Shown: positions 49,175-58,687, counted from the first letter of the stretch. The stretch: 64,000 nucleotides of DNA from Sulfolobus tengchongensis (GCF_036967215.1 NZ_CP146016.1:2233337-2297336); one strand, 5' to 3'. Notes: a model not told the origin generated them from the letters alone. Numbers and translations: made by a program.

Positions 49175-50351
49175 ACCTATTATCGCTTTCTGTTAACGTT
49201 TTAATTATTATATTTTTATCTACAGCTAAACTAATTTCCTTAGTTTTACCATACCTACCTCTATTTACAACTCTTGCAGTTAACAAGCCTACCATATCTA
49301 ACTCATTTAAAATGTCGCTTACCCTTCTTTGAGTAATTGCCTCAATACCTAGCTTTTTAGAAATAGATAGATAAGCTTCGTACACATTTCCTGTAGTTAA
49401 TACCGCATTTTTTTCTTCGAGTAACTTGGCTACAATTGCAGCAAGCACTAATTTAGAGTGAAAGGGTAAGGTTAATATAATATCCCTAACTCTGTCTCGT
49501 TCTATTTCATCTTTAGCCATATATACATATTCTTCCTTAACAGTTGAATCTCTTAACCTCTCGGCAATCTCTGCTGAAACTCTTAGAAGATCTAAAGCTC
49601 TTCGTGCATCTCCATGCTCTCGTGCTGCCAATGCAGCACATAACCTAATTACACTATCAGATAGAACACCGGGCTTAAGCGCCATTTGAGCTCTTTTTCT
49701 TAATATATCTTCCAATTCTTCTGCATTATATGGAGGAAAAACAATTTCTTCCTCACTTAAACTACTTTTAACTCTAGGATCCAACGAATCTACAAATTTC
49801 ACATCGTTTGTAATTCCTATAAAAGATACCTTACCTTTGCTTATTTCACTATTAATCCTACTTAATCTATATAAGATATCATCATTATACTTTTTTACAA
49901 AAGCGTCGATCTCGTCAAGAACTATGACAACTTGCAAACTATATTCTTTTATGGCCTTTACTAAACGCCTATACAATTCGGCTATAGATAATCCAGTAAA
50001 TGGGACCTTCACACCTAAGGCTTCTAATAAATCAGCCAATACTCTATATGGGGTATCAGTTTGTCTAGTATTAACATATACATACTTAAATTTATTTGGA
50101 AATTTCTTATATAGGTTAGATAAGACAAACTTTGAGACAGCAGTCTTTCCAGTGCCAGTCAAACCGTAAATGAAAATGTTATTGGGTCTTTCACCCCTAT
50201 ATAATGGAGCTAAAATTCCGGCAATCTTTCTTATTTGATCCTCTCTATGAGGTAATTCTTCAGGGATATAATCTGGCATTAAATAATCTCTATTTATAAA
50301 GATATTCGAAACCTTAAACGATGAAATGACTTCGTCAATTATATCACTCAT
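49155..50351 (-). CDS. cdc6-1: replication initiator Orc1/Cdc6-1
   Basis: A 398-residue AAA+ initiator. Walker A is [10 protein letters not shown] (near residue 65), Walker [11 protein letters not shown] (near 142), and sensor 2 lies in [10 protein letters not shown] (near 250). A C-terminal winged-helix domain (about 300-398; [19 protein letters not shown]) binds origin DNA. It recognises ORB elements, three of which lie just upstream. ATG has a TATA box tttaaaaatata (about 50373-50384) at leaderless spacing, so the initiator can regulate its own gene. Confidence 0.96.
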   Translation of the reverse strand: MSDIIDEVISSFKVSNIFINRDYLMPDYIPEELPHREDQIRKIAGILAPLYRGERPNNIFIYGLTGTGKTAVSKFVLSNLYKKFPNKFKYVYVNTRQTDTPYRVLADLLEALGVKVPFTGLSIAELYRRLVKAIKEYSLQVVIVLDEIDAFVKKYNDDILYRLSRINSEISKGKVSFIGITNDVKFVDSLDPRVKSSLSEEEIVFPPYNAEELEDILRKRAQMALKPGVLSDSVIRLCAALAAREHGDARRALDLLRVSAEIAERLRDSTVKEEYVYMAKDEIERDRVRDIILTLPFHSKLVLAAIVAKLLEEKNAVLTTGNVYEAYLSISKKLGIEAITQRRVSDILNELDMVGLLTARVVNRGRYGKTKEISLAVDKNIIIKTLTESDNRFADLWG

Positions 50352-50413
50352 CTATTGTATTGTTCCTAGTGTTATATTTTTAAAATATAGCCCATTTAAC
50401 TGGGGAGTAAAAT

Positions 50414-50437
50414 ACCCCTTTGTTTCCACTGGAAAAC
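50414..50437 (-). other. ORB element 1
   Basis: On the minus strand TTTTCCAGTGGAAACAAAGG followed by GGT: the inverted repeat TTCCAGTGGAAA plus the G-string of the ORB consensus. Best match of the three. Confidence 0.85.
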
Positions 50438-50460
50438 TTAAAAAATAGCTGCAAAATCTC

Positions 50461-50486
50461 GACCCCTTTCTTTCCTATGGAAAAAT
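50461..50486 (-). other. ORB element 2 (degenerate)
   Basis: On the minus strand TTTTTCCATAGGAAAGAAAG, then GGGTC. The dyad TTCCATAGGAA and the G-string are kept with a few changes. Confidence 0.7.
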
Positions 50487-50575
50487 AAATGAGATACAAT
50501 CCTAATAGTCACAACATGATGTTTAAACAATTTGTATAATGTAATTTATATATTAATGAGTTAGCGCACTAAATT

Positions 50576-50601
50576 AGTTTCCACAAGAAACAAAGGGGTC
50601 C
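50576..50601 (+). other. ORB element 3
   Basis: AGTTTCCACAAGAAACAAAG, then GGGTCC, on the plus strand, facing the other two across the AT-rich segment. Confidence 0.8.
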
Positions 50602-50663
50602 GAGAGAAGTGTGTATTAGATTAGGTAAATTTTTAAAGTACGTTATCTTTAATTTTTATTCGA

Positions 50664-50737
<74 letters not shown>

Positions 50738-50941
50738 CTATTTTAATTTGAGCTGTTTAATTCGTTGTGCATATGAAAACTCTAATATGTAAAACATGTT
50801 TTCTCTTATAAAGAGAGTCTTAAAATAATATAATTGAAAATCTCTAGTTATAAGCATTTATTAGACTCAGTATATGAATACTAGCTATTAAACTAATTCT
50901 AATATAAATTATTAATCCTTTAAAACGAGAAAGTATAGAGA

Positions 50942-51304
50942 GTGTCTATAGATCAAATAGATCGGCGTCTTTTATCAAAGGCTAAAAAGATAGCTATCGA
51001 AAGAAGGTTTATAAATATAATTCTAAGAGGCAGTATGTTTTCAGTATTCATCTATATTGGGAGTAAGTGTGACTATGTATTAGACTTAAATAATTGTAGC
51101 TGTCCAGCATTTCTTTTTAATGTGGTATTAAGGAAAAAGCAAGAGCATTGTTATCATATCCTAGGATTAAAGTATGCTTTAGAAAAAGACAAAATAATAA
51201 AAATTGAATTAGCATTGAAGGATTTGTCAGAGATTTTGAGCGACATTTATACTTGTGGAAAATCTTTAAAACTAAGAAAAATAGTGAGCAATTTGGAGAG
51301 TTAA
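50942..51304 (+). CDS. SWIM zinc-finger protein
   Basis: A 120-residue protein with a single SWIM motif, CSCPAF...CYH (CxC...CxH) near residues 53-76. SWIM proteins in archaea and eukaryotes (Sws1/Shu group) partner RecA/Rad51 paralogues in recombination, a possible but unproven role here. GTG start. It opens a plus-strand run with a small membrane protein, Elf1, GGGP synthase and Sec61-beta. Confidence 0.8.
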   Translation: MSIDQIDRRLLSKAKKIAIERRFINIILRGSMFSVFIYIGSKCDYVLDLNNCSCPAFLFNVVLRKKQEHCYHILGLKYALEKDKIIKIELALKDLSEILSDIYTCGKSLKLRKIVSNLES

Positions 51305-51306
51305 CT

Positions 51307-51450
51307 TTGAATGATGTTCAACTAGTGTTTATATCTGGAATATTAATATTAGCTTTTATAATAGTCTATCTAATATTTGTTGAATTTCCAGTAAAGTCTT
51401 CAAGTACAAAAGACATTTATACGAAAAAGAAAAAGAGTAAAAATAAATAG
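51307..51450 (+). CDS. small single-span membrane protein
   Basis: About 47 residues from TTG 51307, two bases after the SWIM stop: a short N-terminus, one hydrophobic span (LVFISGILILAFIIVYLIF) and a lysine-rich cytoplasmic tail. A TTG at 51253 would lengthen it by 18 residues inside the SWIM gene. No family is recognised. Being between two conserved genes in the operon, it is probably expressed. Confidence 0.55.
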   Translation: MNDVQLVFISGILILAFIIVYLIFVEFPVKSSSTKDIYTKKKKSKNK

Positions 51451-51461
51451 TAGTGATTAGA

Positions 51462-51773
51462 ATGGGTGGAAAGAGACGTAAGAGAACAAAAATAATCAGA
51501 GTAAAACCTAAATTACCTAAGACATTTGAATGTCCAAGGTGTGGAAAAGTTTCAATTAGTATAAAAAGAAAGGAAAATATCGCTAGAATTTCTTGTGGTA
51601 GTTGTGGTCTATATACTGAAGTAGAAGTACCACCAGTATTTGACGAGGCTAATGCCTATGCCAAGTTCATAGACATGTATTTAGATGGGAGATTACAAAT
51701 AAAAGAGAGAACGAACGAAAATACTGAAGAAGAAAATGAAATTGAAGGGAAAAGTGAAGAAATACCTTATTGA
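51462..51773 (+). CDS. transcription elongation factor Elf1
   Basis: A 103-residue archaeal Elf1. A basic N-terminus (GGKRRKRTK) precedes the zinc ribbon FECPRCGK...CGSCGLYTE (CxxC near residues 24-27 and 46-49), followed by the conserved [20 protein letters not shown] helix and an acidic tail. Elf1 rides on RNA polymerase with Spt4/5. ATG 51462 follows GTGAT; GTG at 51453 would add three residues. Confidence 0.88.
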   Translation: MGGKRRKRTKIIRVKPKLPKTFECPRCGKVSISIKRKENIARISCGSCGLYTEVEVPPVFDEANAYAKFIDMYLDGRLQIKERTNENTEEENEIEGKSEEIPY

Positions 51774-52497
51774 CAAAATAAGTAACAATGAGAAATTACA
51801 TTTTTCTTTATTAGATCCGTATAAAATAAATTCCAAAGACGAACTTAAATTTATAGCTAAAAATCTATATGATGCAGGGACCGATGCGTTTTTAATAGGC
51901 GGTACACTAGGTGTTTCAAAAGAAAAGCTAGATTTTGTACTATCATCTCTTGATGATTATGAAATACCTAAAATCATATTCCCTAGTAATATAAACTTAT
52001 TATCAGAAAAAGCTGATGCATTACTATTTCTATCTCTATTAAACTCTGATGATATATACTATATTATAGGAGCTCAGATAGTTGCTGCGCCAATTATTAA
52101 AATGTTACAGCTTGAAGCAATACCTACAGCTTATGTAATAGTTGGCCATGGAGGTACTGCTGCTCATGTAGGTAGAGCTAGAGTAATACCTTACGATAAT
52201 TTTGAATTAGCTGCAGCTTACACTTTGGCAGCTGAGTATCTGGGTATGAATTTCGTTTATCTCGAAGCAGGATCTGGGGCACCTGAGCCAATAAAACCAG
52301 AAATGGTATCATTTATTAAAAAAACAACTAACATTCCATTGATTATAGGAGGTGGAATTAGGAGTACAGAAATCGCAATAAAATTGGCTGAGTCTGGTGC
52401 TGATATAATTGTAACTGGTAACATTATTGAGAGCGATGTTGAAAAGGCAATAAAAATAATAAGGGGAATAAAGAATACAAAGTATAAGGGGATTTAA
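51736..52497 (+). CDS. geranylgeranylglyceryl phosphate synthase
   Basis: A 253-residue (beta/alpha)8 prenyltransferase. FSLLDPYKI near residue 23, [41 protein letters not shown] and the phosphate loop [12 protein letters not shown] are the GGGPS motifs. It makes the first ether bond of archaeal membrane lipids from sn-glycerol 1-phosphate and geranylgeranyl diphosphate. It overlaps the Elf1 gene by 38 bases. The Tes-like enzyme in this window acts later in the same lipid pathway. Confidence 0.95.
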   Translation: MKLKGKVKKYLIDKISNNEKLHFSLLDPYKINSKDELKFIAKNLYDAGTDAFLIGGTLGVSKEKLDFVLSSLDDYEIPKIIFPSNINLLSEKADALLFLSLLNSDDIYYIIGAQIVAAPIIKMLQLEAIPTAYVIVGHGGTAAHVGRARVIPYDNFELAAAYTLAAEYLGMNFVYLEAGSGAPEPIKPEMVSFIKKTTNIPLIIGGGIRSTEIAIKLAESGADIIVTGNIIESDVEKAIKIIRGIKNTKYKGI

Positions 52498-52501
52498 GAG
52501 T

Positions 52502-52669
52502 ATGCCTGCTCCTAAGAAGAAAAAAGAGACAGTTCCCCTTCTTTCAATGGCTGGATTAATAAGATATTATGAAGAAGAGAATGAGAAGATTAAAGTAAGT
52601 CCAAAAATAGTAATAGGCGCTAGCTTAGCACTAACAATTGCGGTTATAGTGATTACAAAAATATTTTAA
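52502..52669 (+). CDS. secG: preprotein translocase subunit Sec61-beta
   Basis: A 55-residue protein. A basic N-terminus (MPAPKKKKETVP) is followed by the conserved MAGLIRYYEEENEKIKVSP and one C-terminal membrane span (IVIGASLALTIAVIVITKIF). This is the archaeal Sec61-beta of the SecYE-beta protein-conducting channel. It starts four bases after the GGGP synthase stop. The gene is short but unmistakable. Confidence 0.93.
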   Translation: MPAPKKKKETVPLLSMAGLIRYYEEENEKIKVSPKIVIGASLALTIAVIVITKIF

Positions 52670-52671
52670 AT
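52661..52671 (+). promoter_or_regulatory. TATA box of RNase P RNA gene
   Basis: atattttaaat overlaps the Sec61-beta stop codon and ends about 20 bases before the 5' strand of helix P1, the right distance for an RNA gene promoter. Confidence 0.45.
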
Positions 52672-52690
52672 GTATAGTTAAAAATGGTAT

Positions 52691-53000
52691 GGGGGCCTCT
52701 AGAGGGGGTAACGGGATTATAGCCTGAGGAAACTCCGGCCTCCCACCCTTACAAGAACCCCGATAAGGGGTGGGGAGAGAATCCCCGGCAACTGCACAGA
52801 AACGAAAGCCCTAACTCTAGATAGATGATAGGATCTACTAACAGGTAACTGTTAGTAGTACAGGATAAATGAAAGAGTTAGGGCGTGAAACGGCAGTCCT
52901 CTTGGGAGCAAGTTAAAGGGGAATGAGCCAAGGGTCAACCCCTTACAGTACGCTTAGTCGAATCCCCCAAAACAGAAGCCGGGTTATGCTAGGGGCCCCC
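52691..53000 (+). ncRNA. rnpB: RNase P RNA
   Basis: About 310 bases. The ends pair as helix P1 (GGGGGCCTCTAG with CTAGGGGCCCCC). The conserved regions are visible: GAGGAAACTCC near the 5' end (CR-I), AGAAACGAAAGCCC (CR-II/III area) and ACAGAAGCCGGGTTAT near the 3' end (CR-V). The catalytic RNA matures tRNA 5' ends. The 3' strand of P1 overlaps the stop codon and last codons of the convergent Tsr3 gene by 12 bases. Confidence 0.93.
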
Positions 53001-53495
53001 CAAATATCCTGCTAGAAATTCTTCTTCTACTTCTAAGATTTCTCTCTCACTCTTTTTGTAATACGCTTCTAGAAGATTTTCATTTAGCTTGTAGAAAGTC
53101 GGACCCCATTTTACTAATGATAGCAACTTTAATCCAAGTTCTTTCTCACCTATAATAATCAGACTCGCGGCAACTGCTTCTAGCGAGGATAGTTTGAAAG
53201 GTTTTGCGTAGTTGATAGGGTTGCCTGCTAATAAAAATGGTAGTCTTCTACTTAGAGAATTTTCGTATTTTTTGAAGAATTTTTCATCGGATTTGTTCCA
53301 TGAACTATCTAATACTGTTAGTCCTCTTTTTTGTATTATCTCTCTATCTTCATACGATAATGTTTTATTGGAAATTGGATTCAATAAGATTCCTTTTGGC
53401 GTCCTTACTCGTATGGCGAATCCCTTTCTGATCATTCTTTTTGCTGTACACTTTTTTGGATCGTCTTGTTCAAATTCAATCACAAAAATTTGCAT
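52989..53495 (-). CDS. rRNA aminocarboxypropyltransferase Tsr3 (DUF367)
   Basis: A 168-residue Tsr3 homologue. FEQDDPKKCTAKRMIRKGFA at the start, LTVLDSSWN, then RRLPFLLAGNPINYAKPFKLSSLEAVAAS are family signatures. Tsr3 transfers the aminocarboxypropyl group of SAM to a hypermodified uridine of 16S/18S rRNA. ATG 53495 is chosen over TTG/ATG frames at 53507. The last codons lie within the RNase P RNA gene on the opposite strand. Confidence 0.9.
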   Translation of the reverse strand: MQIFVIEFEQDDPKKCTAKRMIRKGFAIRVRTPKGILLNPISNKTLSYEDREIIQKRGLTVLDSSWNKSDEKFFKKYENSLSRRLPFLLAGNPINYAKPFKLSSLEAVAASLIIIGEKELGLKLLSLVKWGPTFYKLNENLLEAYYKKSEREILEVEEEFLAGYLGGP

Positions 53496-53548
53496 TAATT
53501 GTCGCAAAGTTCTTATATCTTTATAAAATTAAAAGTCTGTGGATAAAA

Positions 53549-53800
53549 GTGGCTAGTGCGATAGTCCTTATAAATACAGATGCTGGTGGAGAGGAAGAAG
53601 TATTTGAAAAGTTAAAAAACATGAATGAAGTAGTGGAAGCATATGTAGTTTATGGAGTTTATGATATTGTAATAAAAGTAGAGACTGAAAATATGGATAA
53701 GCTTAAGAACTTCATTAGCAATTCTATCAGAAAAATACCAAAAGTGAGATCTACGCTAACTATGATAATTATGGAGGGAAAAAGTGTAATAAAGAAATGA
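53549..53800 (+). CDS. stand-alone RAM (Lrp/AsnC ligand-binding) domain protein
   Basis: An 83-residue alpha-beta sandwich: ASAIVLINTDAGGEEEVFEKL, then EAYVVYGVYDIVIKVE and KVRSTLTMIIM. This is a RAM domain without the DNA-binding half. Such proteins bind amino acids and modulate full-length Lrp regulators. The GTG start at 53549 is preceded by ttataaaatta at promoter distance, so it is probably leaderless. It overlaps tiaS by four bases (ATGA). Confidence 0.85.
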   Translation: MASAIVLINTDAGGEEEVFEKLKNMNEVVEAYVVYGVYDIVIKVETENMDKLKNFISNSIRKIPKVRSTLTMIIMEGKSVIKK

Positions 53801-55128
53801 GATATATAATAGGTATTGATGATCACGACTCATATAATCTTGGATGTACAACACATTTTTCTGTAATTTTGCTTTCTAAACTATTAAAGAATCATAATGC
53901 AATTTTGTTAGATATGCCATATCTAGTAAGATTAAACCCAAATATACCTTGGAAGACAAGAGGTAATGCGAGCATAAGAATTGAAATTGAATTTAACGGA
54001 ACTAAGAAAGAACTTGCGGACCTAATTTTTTCATACTCAACTAAATACGTAAAAGAAATTTCCTTTGCGCTGGAACGTGATAGAAAACCTGGCCTAGCAA
54101 TAATAGAATATAATAACTACGTAAGATCACTTAGTAAATTAAATAGTTTCTATCTTAAAGGGGTTTCAGATGTGATTCCTCTTGATTATGCTAAGAGATT
54201 TGCAGAAAAAACTGACATAGAAGTTAGAGGAGATAGAGGAATTATTGGAAGTATTGCAGCGTTAGGAGTGTATGGAGCTTATACTTACGAATTAATAACT
54301 TACAGAAAAAGGGAAAATTGGCTTAAGAAAAGGATAATAGACACCGAGTCAGTAAAAAGATTTGATGAAATTACATTTCCTATGACATTTGCCAATTACG
54401 ATTACGTAAAGGAAAATCCTTTTATAATTCCACATGGTAGCGATCCAATATTATATGGGGTTAGAGGAACTTCTATAGAAGATTTATTGAAAGCCTTACA
54501 CGAAATAAAAACAAATGAGGATATAGACTTCTTCGCCATATTTAAATCTAATCAAGGCACAAGTATTCATTTTCATAAAACTGGGGAGTTTTTCTATCAA
54601 GAAATTAAAAAAGTCATTGAAGTAAGAAGTGTTGAGGTAGGTAAAGGAGGTGATGTATTAATTAGATCTACTAATAATGATATTCTATTTGTTTATAAGG
54701 AAACTGGGGAGTTAAATAATGCGGCCAAATTGCTAAAGGCCGGGGATAAGATTCTTGTTTTAGGTGCAATTAAACCATCAACAAAATACGAAAAAATAAT
54801 AGAACTTGAACAATTTGAAATAATAGAACTAAATGATATAGAATATACTAATCCAAAATGCCCAAAATGTGGCAGTTCAACTGAATCTTTAGGAAGAAAT
54901 AAGGGATTTAGATGTAAGAAATGTAGATATATTATAAAATCTTCATCTAAGGTTATTAAGAGAGTTTCAAGGGATTTATCGCTAGGGGTCTATCAAACTA
55001 GGATTTATAGACATTTGACAAAACCTTTATTTTTAGAGCTAAGGTACACAAATAAACAATTTGAAGATGAGATTAAATTTTTAGATTTATTTAGAGCAGA
55101 ACTGTATAAGATAAATTACGTGTTATAA
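53797..55128 (+). CDS. tiaS: tRNA(Ile2) 2-agmatinylcytidine synthetase TiaS
   Basis: A 443-residue TiaS. The opening IIGIDDHDSYNLGCTTHF is the N-terminal catalytic signature, PWKTRGNASIRIE and DRGIIGSIAALG follow, then an OB-fold region (about 275-345) and a zinc ribbon CPKCGSS...CKKC (near 355-380). It modifies C34 of the AUA-reading isoleucine tRNA with agmatine so that it reads AUA and not AUG. The gene matters for the apparent ATA start codons elsewhere in this window. Confidence 0.95.
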   Translation: MRYIIGIDDHDSYNLGCTTHFSVILLSKLLKNHNAILLDMPYLVRLNPNIPWKTRGNASIRIEIEFNGTKKELADLIFSYSTKYVKEISFALERDRKPGLAIIEYNNYVRSLSKLNSFYLKGVSDVIPLDYAKRFAEKTDIEVRGDRGIIGSIAALGVYGAYTYELITYRKRENWLKKRIIDTESVKRFDEITFPMTFANYDYVKENPFIIPHGSDPILYGVRGTSIEDLLKALHEIKTNEDIDFFAIFKSNQGTSIHFHKTGEFFYQEIKKVIEVRSVEVGKGGDVLIRSTNNDILFVYKETGELNNAAKLLKAGDKILVLGAIKPSTKYEKIIELEQFEIIELNDIEYTNPKCPKCGSSTESLGRNKGFRCKKCRYIIKSSSKVIKRVSRDLSLGVYQTRIYRHLTKPLFLELRYTNKQFEDEIKFLDLFRAELYKINYVL

Positions 55129-55207
55129 CTTAATTATCCTAGTTTAAATGTAATAATTGGTATTGTCCTTATAGATTATGTGAAGATTTTTACGAAAAAT
55201 AAAAATG

Positions 55208-55240
55208 GAATGGGTTAACGTACCCCCATTCTACTTTTTC
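55208..55240 (+). terminator. terminator-like hairpin after tiaS
   Basis: GAATGGG and CCCATTC form a seven-pair stem around a ten-base loop, followed by tactttttc. It lies about 80 bases after the tiaS stop. Confidence 0.4.
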
Positions 55241-55423
55241 TCTTCTTATTATCATCTTTCTTGAGCTATAATCTTTAATATGAAATGAAGTAAAAGAAAA
55301 ATAGTTATTAACAAACAGCTAGTAGAACACACGACTTAATTCTGTGATATTATTCATTATATTTTTAATAAGTCTACTTTTTTCCCTTATTACTCTAGTT
55401 TTAAACGTGGAATTTAAGTATAT

Positions 55424-55445
55424 TTATAGTATCTAGTCTTTAACA
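55424..55445 (+). repeat. 22-base direct repeat, copy 1
   Basis: A perfect 22-base repeat beginning ttatagtatctag and ending tctttaaca; the second copy starts 148 bases later at 55572. Confidence 0.6.
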
Positions 55446-55571
55446 TTATTTTCCCATATTCCCATCATATCATTGTATTCTCATGAGATAGATAAGTACT
55501 ATTATTTACTTGTGGTAACAAATGCTTTAAGCACTATTTTGATACCCCTCATTCCAATTACTTTACGGGAG

Positions 55572-55593
55572 TTATAGTATCTAGTCTTTAACA
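55572..55593 (+). repeat. 22-base direct repeat, copy 2
   Basis: An exact copy of 55424-55445. The 126 bases between the copies are AT-rich and have no recognised content. Confidence 0.6.
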
Positions 55594-56126
55594 GAATTTC
55601 ATACTCTCTAATTAGTCCATTACTGACGTTTATGTATAAAGAAATTAGGGGAACATAGAATTGCTTTTGATAGTTGATCTATTCAGTAACATTTTTATTT
55701 CTGTATTGATTCTATTTACAAGTATTATATCAGAGTTTCGCTTTTTCTTGTTACTCTACACATTAGTAACTTTAGTGACATTAACGAGCAATATTAAAGC
55801 TAAAATGATATACGGGAATAAGTATATAACGAACCTAGATCAGTTGTAATAAAGGAGAAGTAATTCTTTCTTACATAATAGTTTATCTAATTAAATTGGT
55901 AACAATTGAAAAATTCTTAGGTAAGTAACGCATTTGAGTGATAGGGGTTTAGGTCTCATTAAATCTTATGGTTAGCTTGAGATATCATTTACTTAAATCT
56001 ATTAACTCTAGATGTACTGACTACCTTCACAACGTTTTATGTAGTATGCTATAAGAAATCTTCTAGGAAATGCTTTAGGATACCTAGTATTAAAAATAAT
56101 AAAATTTAATAAAAATGATTACAAAA

Positions 56127-56203
<77 letters not shown>

Positions 56204-56230
56204 CCAATACTAGGTTACTGTTATTCTCTT

Positions 56231-56695
56231 TTAAACTTTACCTTCAACTAATTGAGAGTATTTACATAAAAAGAAAGATGCTAAACTTACAGCTCCAATA
56301 TCTGAGGCATCTTCTAGTATTTTCACGTATTCTCCTAGAGATTGTTCAATTTTATTGAAACCACTTCCCTCTATACCAGAAAATACTACTAGCAATTTAC
56401 TATACTTTCCTAAATCACTAAAATTAATCAATTTTTCTGAGTTTTGAGATACTAGGACTGTGATTTCTGGTTTCAGTAGATCTATCGCATCTTTTAGCTC
56501 TGGTAAAACTAATATTGGTTTATTATATTTAAAGGCTAATTTACTAATTTCTGGAATTCCAGACTGTGCAGCCGTTCCTCCAACTTTAGTTATAACTAAG
56601 TATTTCACGTATTTTAGATTAAATGCTAACTTGGAAAAGTCTAATAATCTTTGATTGCTAGTTATATTATGTAGGCCTAAATATAGTTCTTTCAT
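56231..56695 (-). CDS. conserved archaeal protein, possibly COG4080/DUF2122 SPOUT-related
   Basis: About 154 residues from [10 protein letters not shown] (56695); TTG or ATG starts further up (56722) lie in the methyltransferase gene. [23 protein letters not shown] and [16 protein letters not shown] recall archaeal COG4080 (DUF2122), annotated as SpoU-like or RecB-like. I am not certain of that link. [11 protein letters not shown] could be a phosphate or SAM loop. It is last in the overlapping MBF1-HflX-Trm56-TFE-methyltransferase run, overlapping the methyltransferase by 29 bases. Confidence 0.6.
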   Translation of the reverse strand: MKELYLGLHNITSNQRLLDFSKLAFNLKYVKYLVITKVGGTAAQSGIPEISKLAFKYNKPILVLPELKDAIDLLKPEITVLVSQNSEKLINFSDLGKYSKLLVVFSGIEGSGFNKIEQSLGEYVKILEDASDIGAVSLASFFLCKYSQLVEGKV

Positions 56696-57644
56696 ATAAT
56701 ATACCCATAATTTCTTCTGCAATAGCAGTAGATAAGGCTACTGGAACGGACTCTCCAATTTGATTATATTGTTCATCTTTACTACCTAAAAATACGTGAT
56801 CATCTGGATAACTCATTAATCTGGCTTGTTCTCTAACAGTAAGGAATCTATCGTGAAAGGGATGTATGAATCTAGAGTTGCCTAAAATAGTTGGTGCTAA
56901 ATCGTCTGGATTAAGTCTTATGTACAGCGGTATATTTCTCCCTTTACTACCCTTGTACATAGTTAAGTATTCACCATATTTTTTTCTAGAAATTCTTAGA
57001 ATCTTCTTTTCATTAAGTTCACTTATCTCGTTATTAGGAACTTCTATCTTACCATCTAAATCATTTATCGCATCATATACTGTTATTCTTTTATGAACTT
57101 TAGTGGGTTGAATTTTAACATTAGAAATGAATACTCTTGTACGTTTTGATGGGTTTCCGTAATCTTCTGCATGTAGTATGTTAAAGAATACATTACTATA
57201 TCCTGCCTTCTTAAATTCATGTAGTAGTGCTTCTTTTAAGGATTGGGTCTCAATAATTGCAGGTACGTTTTCCATTACGAAAATTTTTGGTTTTATCTCA
57301 TCTAATATCCGTATGAATTCAAGTGTTAAGCTACCTCTTTCATCTACATATAGTCTACTTAAAGGGTCTTGCATGCGTAATGGATTTGCCGCTGTGTAGG
57401 CTTCACAAGGAGGTCCACCAATTATTACATCTACTTCGCCGTTTACGTGCTTTAAGATTTCTCTCCCGCTTATTTCTCTTATATCATCTTCTATCATTAG
57501 TGTAGTTGGAAAATTTAAGGAATATGTTCTAGCTGCAGCATGATTTTTATCTACAGCTACTTTAGGTTCTATTCCTAATTTTTTGAATCCTAATGAAAAC
57601 CCTCCAGCACCAGAAAACAGATCAATGACCTTTATTTCCACCAA
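56667..57644 (-). CDS. solitary cytosine-C5 methyltransferase
   Basis: A 325-residue C5-methyltransferase. Motif I is [13 protein letters not shown] (8-20), motif [14 protein letters not shown] (about 76-87, catalytic cysteine), motif VI MENVP (near 122), motif [12 protein letters not shown], and motifs IX-X end near [16 protein letters not shown]. After PPC the usual Q-x-F-S is replaced by EAYTAAN, and the recognition region is short. There is no restriction enzyme nearby. It overlaps the TFE gene, so it belongs to a housekeeping operon; the target could be DNA or tRNA. Confidence 0.85.
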   Translation of the reverse strand: MVEIKVIDLFSGAGGFSLGFKKLGIEPKVAVDKNHAAARTYSLNFPTTLMIEDDIREISGREILKHVNGEVDVIIGGPPCEAYTAANPLRMQDPLSRLYVDERGSLTLEFIRILDEIKPKIFVMENVPAIIETQSLKEALLHEFKKAGYSNVFFNILHAEDYGNPSKRTRVFISNVKIQPTKVHKRITVYDAINDLDGKIEVPNNEISELNEKKILRISRKKYGEYLTMYKGSKGRNIPLYIRLNPDDLAPTILGNSRFIHPFHDRFLTVREQARLMSYPDDHVFLGSKDEQYNQIGESVPVALSTAIAEEIMGILYERTIFRPT

Positions 57645-58158
57645 ATTTAGTCTCCTTTTCTATTTCCTCTTCTATTTGTCTTATTTTTTGCTCTAAGAAA
57701 GACCTAATTTTTTCTGAATCATAATATGTGAGTTGTGAACCACACTTTAGACATTTAAATTCATTTTCAAAAGCTTCTTCAAAAGAATATCTGCTATTAT
57801 CTTGTGGACAAACGAAGAACGTGTTATTTTTTTCATATTCTAATCTGCTTTTTAATTTATCTAGAATTAATCTTTTTCTATTCAAGAGTATCTCGTTAAC
57901 TTGATCTATATTTGGCCTCCAATAGTATATGAACCAACCGCTATCTTTATCACGTGTTTTTCTGTAGCTCACGAACCCTTGTTCCTCAAGCAAGTTTAGT
58001 TTCTTTCTTACGTCATTAACTTTTATATTAAGCTGGTTTGCTATTTCTTCATCTGTCATTTCAGTCCCTTTTTCTAATAGAACTCTAAGAACGTCTATTA
58101 CGTCATCGCCTAATAGGCTTTTCGCTAAGTTAATAAACAAATCTTCTGCATTAACCAT
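57622..58158 (-). CDS. tfe: transcription factor TFE alpha subunit
   Basis: A 178-residue TFE-alpha. The N-terminal winged helix (about 10-85; [20 protein letters not shown], and [17 protein letters not shown]) is followed by a coiled linker and a zinc ribbon CPQDNSRY...CLKCGS (near 117-141). It helps TBP, TFB and polymerase open promoters, like TFIIE-alpha. ATG start overlaps the Trm56 gene by eight bases, and its 3' end overlaps the methyltransferase by 23 bases. Confidence 0.95.
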   Translation of the reverse strand: MVNAEDLFINLAKSLLGDDVIDVLRVLLEKGTEMTDEEIANQLNIKVNDVRKKLNLLEEQGFVSYRKTRDKDSGWFIYYWRPNIDQVNEILLNRKRLILDKLKSRLEYEKNNTFFVCPQDNSRYSFEEAFENEFKCLKCGSQLTYYDSEKIRSFLEQKIRQIEEEIEKETKFGGNKGH

Positions 58159-58687
58159 TTCTTATCACCTTTTTACCAGCTTTTTGAGGTATTATCTTTA
58201 TTTTAGCGTCTCCAAATTCCATATATAGCTCTCGTCCCTTATAAATTCTATCTAAAAAAATTGCAAGCGCAGCTACTTCTGAATGTGGTTGATTACCTAT
58301 TGCAATGTTGTAGTCAGCATTATGATAATACCAACCTTCGACTTTCTCTGATCCAACAATTAGTAATAAAGGATATTTTATTTTCTCTATTTCGTTCTTA
58401 AGATCATCAATATTTATTCCGTACATGGTTAGATGTATTACAGTACCTCCTTTTCTTTTCCATTCTTCTACCAATTTTTTACCACTTTTAATTTCTTTTA
58501 CTATAAAGTATGAGCTACCACCCCAGTTATTTAGGATTTTACGAATAGAATCTACAACTTTTTCATCTTTTCCTTCAATATATATACCTCTAGCTCCAAA
58601 AGCTCTAGCTACTAAAGCTACATGTGTAGTTACTCTTTTATCTCTGGCTGGCCTGTGCCCTAGTCTTAAAACGTATATTTCTTTTAT
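58151..58687 (-). CDS. tRNA (cytidine-56)-2'-O-methyltransferase Trm56, probable ATA start
   Basis: A 178-residue SPOUT methyltransferase. From 58687 the sequence reads [20 protein letters not shown] and [14 protein letters not shown], the invariant Trm56 N-terminus; then [22 protein letters not shown] and [17 protein letters not shown] form the SAM-binding knot. The first standard start (TTG 58474) would delete 71 conserved residues. A TAG stops the frame a little further up and no ATG, GTG or TTG lies between. ATA at 58687 overlaps the HflX stop as ATAA, just where ATGA overlaps occur in neighbours. Confidence 0.88.
   Translation of the reverse strand: MKEIYVLRLGHRPARDKRVTTHVALVARAFGARGIYIEGKDEKVVDSIRKILNNWGGSSYFIVKEIKSGKKLVEEWKRKGGTVIHLTMYGINIDDLKNEIEKIKYPLLLIVGSEKVEGWYYHNADYNIAIGNQPHSEVAALAIFLDRIYKGRELYMEFGDAKIKIIPQKAGKKVIRNG

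Larger units (their letters stand above)
50352..50663. other. replication origin (oriC1-type) with three ORB sites
   Basis: The 312-base gap between cdc6-1 and tRNA-Ala holds three origin-recognition boxes (50414-50437, 50461-50486, 50576-50601) around a roughly 90-base, very AT-rich segment (50487-50575) that would be the unwinding region. Two boxes face one way and the third faces them, the arrangement known for the Sulfolobus origin beside cdc6-1. Activity is inferred from motif and gene order. Confidence 0.88.

Noticed and set aside
55661-55849. 62-codon hydrophobic frame with TTG start
   Set aside because: AT-rich spacer produces hydrophobic frames by chance; no promoter or ribosome binding site and no neighbours in operon order.
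56667-57644. Part of a restriction-modification system
   Set aside because: No endonuclease gene adjoins it and it is locked by overlap into a housekeeping operon.
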